Source of the DNA: Chloroflexota bacterium
Lineage (GTDB): Bacteria; Chloroflexota; Anaerolineae; DUEN01
DNA length: 64,000 nt
Direction: 5' to 3'
Assembly: GCA_013152435.1 (NCBI GenBank)
Contig: JAADGJ010000106.1
Span: 1-64,000, forward strand
Position 1 is the first letter of the stretch; each line of letters opens with the position of its first letter. Below the pieces are notes generated by a model that searched no databases, was not told the origin of the DNA, and worked only from the letters and a program-made list of their open reading frames with translations. Positions 8,760 through 15,636 of this stretch are shown here, piece after piece. The position numbers and the translations under genes were made by a program.

Positions 8760-9614
8760 ATGACACAAGACGAACGAATCGGCCTCCTCTGGGGCGCCCT
8801 CGCTGTGGTCTTCTTCTCCACAAGCCCCGTGCTCACCCGGTGGGCGGCCCCGCTCTCCCCCTACGAGATCACCGCGTGGCGCCTCGGCGTGGCCGCCTGC
8901 GCTGTGATCGGGCTGGCCCGCCTGAACCGGCAATCGCTGAGGCTGCCCAGGGAGGATTGGCGCCGATTCCTGGCGTTTGGCCTGGTGACCGCGCTCCATT
9001 TCCTGTTCTATATCGCCTCCCTGAGCTTCACCACCATCGCGCACTCGTTGGCCCTGGTCTACACGGCGCCCATCTTCGTCACCATCGCCTCGGCCTGGTT
9101 CCTGCGCGAGCCGATCCCACGGCGCAAGTGGGTGGGCGTCATCATCGTCGTGCTGGGGGTCGCCGTCCTGGTCGGGTTTGAGCCCCAGATGAGCCGCCGC
9201 ATGTTTATCGGGGACCTGCTCGCGCTGGGCTCGGCCATCACGTTTGGGCTATACTCCGTGGCCGGACGCTCGCAACGCACCCAATACCCGCTGTTCACCT
9301 ACGCGAGCGCGGTGTACGGGCTGGCCGCCTTCTGGATGCTGCCGGCCGCGGCGTTGACCTTCACGCCCTCCGGCTACGGGGGGCGCCAGATCATCTCCCT
9401 CATCGCGCTGGGGATCTTCCCGCTGGGCTTCGGCCACACCCTTTACAACGCCGCCCTACGACGCACCCATGCCACTTATGTAAATCTCATCGCCACCCAG
9501 GAGGTGACCGGCGGCATCCTTTTGGGCGTGCTGTTGCTGCGCGAGATCCCCAGCCTGAACGCCATCGTCGGCGCGATCGTGACGCTGATCGGCATCGCAT
9601 TCGTCATCGTGTAA
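8760..9614 (+). CDS. EamA/DMT-family transporter
   Basis: A 284-residue inner-membrane protein with about ten hydrophobic segments arranged as two EamA repeats (about residues 5-140 and 150-284). It opens with the usual GLLWGALAVVFFSTSPVLTR helix, and the first repeat ends KWVGVIIVVLGVAVLVGF. Drug/metabolite transporters of this size export amino acids, nucleotides or other small metabolites; substrate cannot be assigned. It is followed after 16 bp by another membrane protein gene and then by lysA, so it may be part of a lysA operon and could export an amino acid, but that is inference from position only. Confidence 0.88.
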   Translation: MTQDERIGLLWGALAVVFFSTSPVLTRWAAPLSPYEITAWRLGVAACAVIGLARLNRQSLRLPREDWRRFLAFGLVTALHFLFYIASLSFTTIAHSLALVYTAPIFVTIASAWFLREPIPRRKWVGVIIVVLGVAVLVGFEPQMSRRMFIGDLLALGSAITFGLYSVAGRSQRTQYPLFTYASAVYGLAAFWMLPAAALTFTPSGYGGRQIISLIALGIFPLGFGHTLYNAALRRTHATYVNLIATQEVTGGILLGVLLLREIPSLNAIVGAIVTLIGIAFVIV

Positions 9615-9630
9615 GCAGGAGGAGGGGAAC

Positions 9631-10092
9631 ATGACGGGATTCCAGCTCGCCTCCATCGCGGCGATCATCTTCTCGGGCCTGTGCCTGGTGATCGGCTTCG
9701 TATGGATCATGGCCGGCCGGGCGAAGTGGCAACGTGACGACCAGGCCGCCCCCACGCTGATGTCGGAGGAGATCGATGACGAGACCCTCATCGAACGCAC
9801 AGCCTTCCGGGGCAAGGCCGTAGGCGCCTCCGGCGGCTACGAGATCAGCTTCGGGGAGATCCTCGAGATGCTGCGAGAGGGCCGATTCTACGAGGCAGCC
9901 CCGATCCTCCTCGCGTTCGTCGGCCTGTTCGGGATCCTCTGGTCCATCGGCCTGATCCTATTAGCCTTCCAGCAGACGATCATCGGTGCGATCATGCTGG
10001 CCATGGCCGCCTACACCACAGTGCAGACGACCCGATCGTTCCGTCGCTCCTCCCACGCACCAGGCGAGGGTCAAGACGCAGATGATGAATAA
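9631..10092 (+). CDS. Two-to-three-TM membrane protein of unknown function
   Basis: A 153-residue protein with a hydrophobic N-terminal segment (about residues 5-28), a soluble acidic middle (QRDDQAAPTLMSEEIDDE; EILEMLREGRFYEAA) and a C-terminal hydrophobic hairpin (about residues 88-125). The tail is polar (RRSSHAPGEGQDADDE). An AGGAGGAGGGG ribosome site precedes ATG. I do not recognise the family. Its stop codon overlaps the start of lysA, and it follows the DMT transporter closely, so the three genes are probably one transcript. Confidence 0.75.
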   Translation: MTGFQLASIAAIIFSGLCLVIGFVWIMAGRAKWQRDDQAAPTLMSEEIDDETLIERTAFRGKAVGASGGYEISFGEILEMLREGRFYEAAPILLAFVGLFGILWSIGLILLAFQQTIIGAIMLAMAAYTTVQTTRSFRRSSHAPGEGQDADDE

Positions 10093-11437
10093 CCTCTCCT
10101 CGTTACAACACATCCTGCCGATGACGGCGCAGGTGATCGACGGTCGGCTGTGGGTGGCGGGCTGTGATCTGACGGCGCTGGCCGACACGTATGGCACGCC
10201 GCTGTACGTCTACGATGCCGCCACGTTAGAGGCAGCGGTGGAAGCCTACGCGTCGGCCCTCCGTCGGCATTATCCGGGCCCCTGGGAGATCGCGTACGCG
10301 GCCAAGGCCTTCTGGTGCCTGGCGATGGCCCAATGGGCCTCGTCACGCGGCCTGGGGCTGGACGTGGTCTCGGGCGGGGAGCTGGCCATCGGTCTGCGGG
10401 CGGGCTTCCCGCCGGAGCGCATCCACTTCCACGGCAACTATAAGACGGACGCCGAGCTGGAGATAGCGCTGGACGCGAACGTCGGGCGCATCGTCCTGGA
10501 TCACGAGGGGGAGATCGAGCGCCTGGAGCGGCTGGCCGCGGCGCGGGGGACCGTGGTGGAGGTCTGGCTGCGCGTCTCCCCGGGCATCGACGTTCACACC
10601 CACGATTACGTCGTCACCGGCCGCGCGGATACCAAGTTCGGGATCCCATTGATGGGTGGGATGGCGAGGGAGGCCGCCCGGCGCGTCCTGCGCTCGCCTC
10701 ACCTGCGGCTGGTAGGGTTGCACACGCATTTGGGCTCCCAAATCCTCGATGCGACGCCCTTCGCCCGCGCCGTGCACACGCTCCTGGACCTCGCCGCCGA
10801 CCTGGAGGACGAGGGGTTCACACTTCGGGAGTTGAGCCCCGGGGGTGGATGGGGCGTACCCTATCGGCCGGATGACCCGCCCACCTCCGTAGACGCCTAC
10901 ATCGCCGCCATCGGGGAGGCGGTGGTCACGGGATGCCGCGAGCGCGGATGGCCGCTTCCCCGGCTGGTGATCGAGCCCGGGCGCAGCCTGGTCGCCCGGG
11001 CCGGCATAGCGCTGTATCGGGTGGGCAGCGTGAAGCGCCAGCCGGGACGCACCTACGTGCTGGTGGACGGCGGGCTGGCGGACAACCCTCGCCCCGCGCT
11101 GTACGGAGCGGCTTACACGGCGCTGCTGGCGAATCGAATGGAGGAGAAGGCTACAGAAACGGTGGCGGTGGCCGGGCCATACTGCGAAAGCGGCGACATC
11201 CTGATCCGGGAGCTCAGGCTGCCTCCCGCCCGGACGGGAGACCTGCTGGCCGTCCCGGTGGCGGGGGCGTATCAGCTGAGCATGGCGTCCAATTACAACG
11301 CGGCGCGACGGCCGGCCGTCCTGTGGCTGGCCAACGGACGGGCTCACCTCATTCGGGAACGCGAATCATACGAGGATCTGATGCGACGGGATCGGCCGTT
11401 GCCGGCGGAGGGAAGCGGTTCATGGCGAGACAGGTGA
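10085..11437 (+). CDS. lysA: Diaminopimelate decarboxylase
   Basis: About 450 residues; a fold III PLP enzyme that decarboxylates meso-diaminopimelate to lysine. The PLP lysine is in YAAKAFWCLA (about K74), and HTHLGSQI, GGGWGVPY, EPGRSLVARAG and the substrate-site GPYCESGDIL are all present. The start is ATG at 10085 (or the adjacent ATG at 10082), which gives the usual LysA N-terminus (LPMTAQV...GTPLYVYD). Longer in-frame extensions have no family counterpart. The start overlaps the previous gene by 8-11 bp, and the 3' end overlaps the next gene by 16 bp, implying translational coupling on both sides. Confidence 0.94.
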   Translation: MNNLSSLQHILPMTAQVIDGRLWVAGCDLTALADTYGTPLYVYDAATLEAAVEAYASALRRHYPGPWEIAYAAKAFWCLAMAQWASSRGLGLDVVSGGELAIGLRAGFPPERIHFHGNYKTDAELEIALDANVGRIVLDHEGEIERLERLAAARGTVVEVWLRVSPGIDVHTHDYVVTGRADTKFGIPLMGGMAREAARRVLRSPHLRLVGLHTHLGSQILDATPFARAVHTLLDLAADLEDEGFTLRELSPGGGWGVPYRPDDPPTSVDAYIAAIGEAVVTGCRERGWPLPRLVIEPGRSLVARAGIALYRVGSVKRQPGRTYVLVDGGLADNPRPALYGAAYTALLANRMEEKATETVAVAGPYCESGDILIRELRLPPARTGDLLAVPVAGAYQLSMASNYNAARRPAVLWLANGRAHLIRERESYEDLMRRDRPLPAEGSGSWRDR

Positions 11438-11754
11438 ACTGCCGCTACTATTACTACGACTACTTCCGGGGACAGGAGCGAGAGGAATGTCGGCTGATCA
11501 CCCGGAATCCGCACTCCCGCCCGTGGCGCCGGAGCCTATGCGACACATGCCCGGTGCCGGGGATCCTCCGCGAGACGAACTGCCGCCACCTGGTGTTGGA
11601 GGCCACCGTCGTGCGCAAGTGGAAGCTATTCGATCGGGTCGAGGTCTTCGCCGTGTGCACAGGGGCGATGGAGGAACTGCGTGACCCCCGACACTGCCCA
11701 TATTGCGCGGAGGAGGCCGACACCGGGTCCTCGTCGCCATCCGGCCAGGATTGA
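11422..11754 (+). CDS. Cysteine-rich protein overlapping lysA, unknown function
   Basis: A 110-residue protein beginning MARQVNCRYYYYDYFRGQ at an ATG inside the last codons of lysA, preceded by GGCGGAGGGAAG. Cysteines recur in recognisable pairs: EECRL, LCDTCPVP, NCRHL, VCTG and HCPYC. This suggests a zinc-binding or Fe-S fold. It has no membrane segment. I cannot name a family. Overlap with lysA implies coupled synthesis. Its function could relate to lysine or peptidoglycan metabolism, but nothing in the sequence proves this. The tail (SSSPSGQD) looks disordered. Confidence 0.75.
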   Translation: MARQVNCRYYYYDYFRGQEREECRLITRNPHSRPWRRSLCDTCPVPGILRETNCRHLVLEATVVRKWKLFDRVEVFAVCTGAMEELRDPRHCPYCAEEADTGSSSPSGQD

Positions 11755-11871
11755 CCCCTCTTGCGTCTCCCCAATCGGCTACAAACCGACTCCAAGCGCT
11801 CGATCGAACGATAACGGTCCTCTAATCCGACATGGGATCGGCAGGGACGTAGCGACACTGCATCCCATTGA

Positions 11872-12090
11872 TATCAAGTTAAGCGATACGGAAGCGTGAC
11901 TTCGCATCTCCGGGGTGGCTCGGAGGGGCTACCGCCTCTCCGAGGAAATCTATTTTCAGCCCCTCACCTGCCCCGTGGGGCCAGAGGCCATCGGCCAAAG
12001 CTCCAACCAGGCAGGGAAGAGGCGAGAGAAAGAGATTTTCTGCGGAGGGGCTTCCCCTCCGCACCTCTCCTTTCATTCGAGCCATCGGCT
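11872..12090. repeat. Second dispersed repeat family, copy 2, and flanking gap
   Basis: From 11872 the sequence ATCAAGTTAAGCGATACGG and AAGCGTG, then GGGGTGGCTCGGAGGGGCT, matches 4174-4237 in opposite orientation. Beyond this the element continues with pyrimidine and purine arms (CCCCTCACCTGCC; AGGCAGGGAAGAGG) and a GCGGAGGGG/CCCCTCCGC hairpin near 12040-12065. This architecture is like that of the GAG-ended family, though the sequence differs. The whole gap 11755-12150 holds no gene I can support. Confidence 0.7.
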
Positions 12091-12150
12091 TTCATTATGC
12101 TCCCCCACACCCCAGAGGGGCATGGGCTCCTCCATCGCATCACATACCTA

Positions 12151-13410
12151 TCATGGCCGATAGACACGTGTATCCGGCCGAAACGCGGCCCACGAGAACC
12201 AGAAGTGGTTGATGTTCACAACAGGAGTTAGCTGTTTCCCGGCCAGCTTGCCGCCAACGGCCCTGCCCAGCACATTCCACTCGCTGTTCGTCTGATCATC
12301 AATGACACGCTGACCGTCGTATCGGAACGTGAACACCTCGCCCTCCAGCTTCCGAGAGAACACATTTGCTGTGCCGACATCGCGCCCCTGCGCCACAGCG
12401 CCCACGTCCAGCGGCGATGCGATGCCCGGAGCCCAGAACACGACGATCGGGATGCCTCCCACCACATCGTTCACCACATGAACCCGCTGCAAGATGTCAT
12501 AAGGGTACGCCACAGCCTCGCCGTTCAGATCCACGGTCACCACACGAGCCATGGCGGGCAAAACACCCGGCGTCTCGGGCCCGTCGTACAGGAACGGCGA
12601 TTGATCCACATCATCGTAGCCGACATATGGATTGCGGCCGTAAGAACGCCGGTAACCGGTCTCGCGAGAGAGCACTTTGCCGTCGGGGTAGACGGTCTTG
12701 AAATCCGCCCAGGAGACGATCGCGGCGGGCAGAGGCATCAGACGACGCCCGGCGAAGTCGCCCGCTACGGCCTCGCCCGACGCCTGTTGCCACCAGGATT
12801 CCGTCTGTCGATCGTACATAATCAGATTGCTAAAGCGCAGCCGACCCGTGGTGCCGAAATCCAGAGCCCGTCCTCCAACCATTCGCTCAAAGGCGATGGC
12901 TGTATTGCACAACGGACAGAAGGTGACCACGACAGGGACGTTCCCCACTCGATCGTTGACGATCTCATGCCATATCAGGATCTGGATTGGATAGGCCCGC
13001 ACATCGTCGCCCACCTGGAGCAGGATCACCGGCTCCCGGGGTTCGAGCCACGCATCGGCTTCCTCCACACCAACGAATCGAGGCTCGTCGATGGCCGGGA
13101 TGCCGTCTTTGGGCGGCCCTCCGGACAGGATCTCCCGATATGAGACGGTATGTCTCGTGAAATCGGTGGTGAACTCTTCCTCGGCGCCGGCCGGAGGTGG
13201 CTCATCTGGGGACAAGAGCTCCTCCGCTCCAGGCGATGACTCCACCGGAGCAGGGGAGAAATCCGCCTCGTCAGAAGTCGAGGGGATCGCCAGCGAACTC
13301 CTCTCCGGGGCCGAATCTCCGGTGGGAAGCACCAGCGCGCAAGCCCCCACAATCAAAGCGAACAATACGATGCCCATCGATATGCTCAGTCGCATCAGTT
13401 TCCCTCCCAC
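12151..13410 (-). CDS. DUF3179-domain lipoprotein
   Basis: A 419-residue protein with an N-terminal signal sequence and a lipobox (VGAC, C24 from the first Met; C19 if the ATG at 13395 is used). It is probably a lipid-anchored extracytoplasmic protein. A low-complexity acidic/Pro linker covers about residues 30-80. The DUF3179 core follows, with its hallmark VTFCPLCNTAIAFER and the later SPFLYDG and WNVLGRAVGGKLAG segments. The biochemical role of DUF3179 is not established. It is monocistronic on the minus strand; the gap upstream carries the repeat at 13634. Confidence 0.85.
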   Translation of the reverse strand: MGGKLMRLSISMGIVLFALIVGACALVLPTGDSAPERSSLAIPSTSDEADFSPAPVESSPGAEELLSPDEPPPAGAEEEFTTDFTRHTVSYREILSGGPPKDGIPAIDEPRFVGVEEADAWLEPREPVILLQVGDDVRAYPIQILIWHEIVNDRVGNVPVVVTFCPLCNTAIAFERMVGGRALDFGTTGRLRFSNLIMYDRQTESWWQQASGEAVAGDFAGRRLMPLPAAIVSWADFKTVYPDGKVLSRETGYRRSYGRNPYVGYDDVDQSPFLYDGPETPGVLPAMARVVTVDLNGEAVAYPYDILQRVHVVNDVVGGIPIVVFWAPGIASPLDVGAVAQGRDVGTANVFSRKLEGEVFTFRYDGQRVIDDQTNSEWNVLGRAVGGKLAGKQLTPVVNINHFWFSWAAFRPDTRVYRP

Positions 13411-13633
13411 ACGATCACGGCGGGAGATCCCGCCGCGCGTTCAGCCTCCACCCGGGAGATCCGTAAACACAACGCCTTGCGCTGCAATCCCAGCGCTCAT
13501 GAGCATAGACGTGGCAAACCGGTGAACTCTTACTCACAGAACAGGGAATGAGAGAGGTGAGGGCACACGATTATGAGGGGAGCATACTCACAAGAGGAAA
13601 ACAACCAGGAGAAGCCTCCGCCCATCTCGCTCA
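13411..13633. other. Gap upstream of DUF3179 gene
   Basis: No gene is supportable here. It must contain the DUF3179 promoter on the minus strand, but I see no convincing -35/-10 pair. A GAGGGCACACGATTATGAG segment near 13558 faintly resembles the GGGCACAC hairpins at 4149 and 4244. Confidence 0.4.
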
Positions 13634-13871
13634 GAGCATGTCTGAAAATTTACCGGCAAGATGTCTGAGGGTCTCCCTCAACCCCGGCTCCACAGGGGGA
13701 GGTGTGGAGGGAACCTCCCCTCCACGGAAATCCCACTTTTCCGGCCTGTACCTGCCTTTCTCGGCCCTTCCCGAAGGATCCAGGCCGAGGCCAGGCAGGT
13801 CGAAGGCAAAAGAAGGGCTTTTTCCGGAGGGCTCCCCACAGCAGAAGCAACGGCATTTTTCAGGCACACTC
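13634..13871. repeat. MITE-like repeat, copy B (238 bp) with TCA direct repeats
   Basis: The left end is GAGCATGTCTGAAAATTTAC; the right end read on the minus strand is GAGTGTGCCTGAAAAATG. The triplet TCA flanks both sides (13631-13633 and 13872-13874). The right-hand TCA is, on the minus strand, the TGA stop codon of the anti-sigma gene. The inside carries the same GTGGAGGG hairpin and pyrimidine/purine arms as copies A and C. Confidence 0.85.
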
Positions 13872-14159
13872 TCAGGCAACGGCTTTCAGGGCAAGAAGAA
13901 GCGCCTCGAATTCCTCTCGGCAATCGTGGCAGCGATTCAGATGATCCTGGACTAAAGGCATCGCCTCGGCCGCGTCCTTGCCGGCCAGGGTCAACTCCAC
14001 GAATCGATCCAACTGCTCGAAACACTCGTCGCAACCGATCTCATCCGGGCGCGTGGACAGGATCCCCCGGACCATCTGCCCGAGGGTCTCGGGATCGATC
14101 GGCATCCCGCCCGCGGGATCCTCCCGGCGGAAAACCTTGCGCAGCCACCGTCGAATCAT
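13872..14159 (-). CDS. Zinc-finger-type anti-sigma factor
   Basis: A 95-residue protein with a CDECFEQLDRFVELTLAG segment and a HLNRCHDC (H-x3-C-x2-C) motif. This is the zinc-binding anti-sigma pattern that precedes a helix holding the cognate sigma factor. No membrane segment is present, so it is a soluble type (redox or zinc-responsive members are known in the family). It lies 42 bp downstream of the sigma gene on the same strand and is almost certainly its partner. Its TGA stop codon is also the flanking triplet of repeat copy B, so the repeat begins directly after the gene. Confidence 0.82.
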   Translation of the reverse strand: MIRRWLRKVFRREDPAGGMPIDPETLGQMVRGILSTRPDEIGCDECFEQLDRFVELTLAGKDAAEAMPLVQDHLNRCHDCREEFEALLLALKAVA

Positions 14160-14201
14160 CTTCCTCCCCCATCGATTCAGATGCCGCGAAGCGTCCTGCT
14201 C

Positions 14202-14828
14202 TTACCCCTCCGGCGGGCCAAACGCCGTCAGCAACTCCTCCGGCGACATCCCCTCGGCGATCATGCGGCGCTTCAGCCGCTGCCGGGCGTCATGCAGAAG
14301 CTTGTACAGGGCGTTGCGGTTGGTGCCCATCCGCCGCGCCACCTCCTCCAGCGGCATCCCGTGAATCCGCACGGCGACCAGGGCCAGCCGCTGCCGCTCG
14401 GTCAGCTCCTCCCGGATCATGCGGCCGAGCATCTCCAGCAACGAATTCTGCACCGCCCGCTGCTCCGGCCCCACGGCCGGGTCGGTCAACAGGCGCGGGA
14501 CGAATCCGGCGCCGGCGGCCTTCTCCACCATCGCGTCCAGAGAGCGATCCCGCCATCGGCGGCGCCGCAGCTCCGTGAAACTCACTCGCACGGCGATCTT
14601 CTGCGCCCAGGTGGTGAAACGGCTCTCCCCCCGGAAGGAACCCAGACCGCTCAGGACCTTGAGGAGGGCCTCCTGCACAAAGTCCTCCAGGTCGGCCTCG
14701 CGCACGCCGTGGTCGGCCAGCGCGTATCCCAGCCCGCGCAGAAGGATGGCCCGCAAATCCGCCAGGGCCTCGTCACGCTGAGGCCCGCGCAGGGCGGCCA
14801 GCCACTCCTCGTTGGTGCGTTCGGCCAT
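14202..14828 (-). CDS. Sigma-70 family (ECF-like) RNA polymerase sigma factor
   Basis: 208 residues with region 2 at about 45-90 (LEDFVQEALLKVLSGLGSF; RFTTWAQKIAVR) and region 4 at about 140-192 (LTERQRLALVAVRIHGMPLEEVA, with a GTNRNALYKLLHDARQRLKR recognition helix). Region 3 is absent, so it belongs with ECF-type alternative sigmas. The start is ATG at 14828, directly after GGGGAGGGGACCTC; the open frame extends further upstream into repeats but has no family match there. A TTGCCC/TATAAT promoter lies just upstream, so the pair is read by housekeeping sigma. Partner: the downstream zinc anti-sigma. Confidence 0.9.
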   Translation of the reverse strand: MAERTNEEWLAALRGPQRDEALADLRAILLRGLGYALADHGVREADLEDFVQEALLKVLSGLGSFRGESRFTTWAQKIAVRVSFTELRRRRWRDRSLDAMVEKAAGAGFVPRLLTDPAVGPEQRAVQNSLLEMLGRMIREELTERQRLALVAVRIHGMPLEEVARRMGTNRNALYKLLHDARQRLKRRMIAEGMSPEELLTAFGPPEG

Positions 14829-14853
14829 GAGGTCCCCTCCCCAGATGAGGGGC

Positions 14854-14883
14854 ATTATAGCATGGCCGCGCTCGCGTGGGCAA
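14854..14883 (-). promoter_or_regulatory. Promoter of the sigma/anti-sigma operon
   Basis: On the minus strand, TTGCCC (14883-14878) and TATAAT (14859-14854) are 18 bases apart with an extended TGC before the -10. It is the same pair of hexamers as the 8401-8429 promoter. The leader to the ATG is about 20 nt. Confidence 0.75.
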
Positions 14884-14900
14884 TCGATGATGAAATGAGG

Positions 14901-15636
14901 CAGGAGCGCCCACGCTGCCAACAGGCCGGGCATGAGAGCCCGGTCTGCTGACATCCCACAAGCACCAAGGGAGGGCAGATTTCCATATCTGCCCTCTACC
15001 ATTGAAAGCAGCGGCAGCACCCACGCTGCCACCCGGCCAGCAGAGGCGGCTATGGAAAGCCGCCCTACTGCTATGATGTCGATCGCTCGGAACTCGTCAA
15101 CACCAAGGGAGGGCAGATTTCCATATCTGCCCTCTACCTTTGAAAGCAGCGGCAGCTCCCACGCTGCCACCCGGCCGGACGTGGAGGCCCGGCCTGTTGG
15201 CATCCCACAAGCACCAGGTGAGGGCAGATTTCCCTATCTGCCCTCACCCCCGGAAATCGTCAGGCTGCTATGATATCGATCGCTCGGAACTCGTCAGTCC
15301 GGCTCGTGGCCCAGGTGGATGACCAGTCACCCGGCCGGGCATAGGAGCACCAGGGGAGGGCAGATTTCCATATCTGCCCTCTACCCTTGAAAGCAGCGGC
15401 AGCTCCCACGCTGCCACCCGGCCGGGCATGAGAGCCCGGTCTGCTGACATCCTACAAGCGCCAGGGGAGGGCAGATTCCCATATCTGCCCTCCCCCTTGA
15501 AAGCAGTGGCAGCTCCCACGCTGCCACCCGGCCGGGCATGAGAGCCCGGTCTGTACAAGCACCAAGGGAGGGCAGTATGGCAGAGGCGGCTATGGAAAGC
15601 CGCCCTACTGCTATGATATCGATCGCTCGGAACTCG
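14901..15636. repeat. Array of palindromic modules
   Basis: Five kinds of short module recur. m1: GGGCAGAT/ATCTGCCC stems with a six-base loop, at 14973, 15111, 15222, 15358 and 15469. m2: GGCAGC/GCTGCC with a CCCAC-type loop. m3: CCGGGC/GCCCGG around ATGAGA. m4: GGCGGCT/AGCCGCC around ATGGAA. m5: a non-palindromic CTATGATATCGATCGCTCGG block followed by AACTCGTCA. The m1 start-to-start distances are 138, 111, 136 and 111 bp, so there is a higher-order pattern. No gene is supportable in it. Confidence 0.85.
15266..15326. repeat. Duplicated 3' end of the GH114 gene inside the array
   Basis: This 61-bp segment repeats 15609-15669 almost exactly. It covers the flank plus the stop codon and last ten codons of the beta-helix/GH114 gene (TCAGTCCGGCTCGTGGCCC on the plus strand). 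The copy differs at two visible positions in the coding part, then breaks off into m3 sequence. Confidence 0.85.

Noticed and set aside
13548-13955. 135-residue plus-strand frame
   Set aside because: It runs through repeat copy B and into the antisense of the anti-sigma gene; no ribosome site or family.
14829-15203. N-terminal extension of the sigma factor into the repeat array
   Set aside because: The ribosome site and promoter point to ATG 14828, and the extension translates palindromic repeats (EGRYGNLPSLG units), not a protein domain.
14901-15636. CRISPR array
   Set aside because: The repeated units are themselves palindromic, occur in several types, are 18-22 bp with irregular neighbours that are also repeated, and there are no unique spacers and no cas genes.
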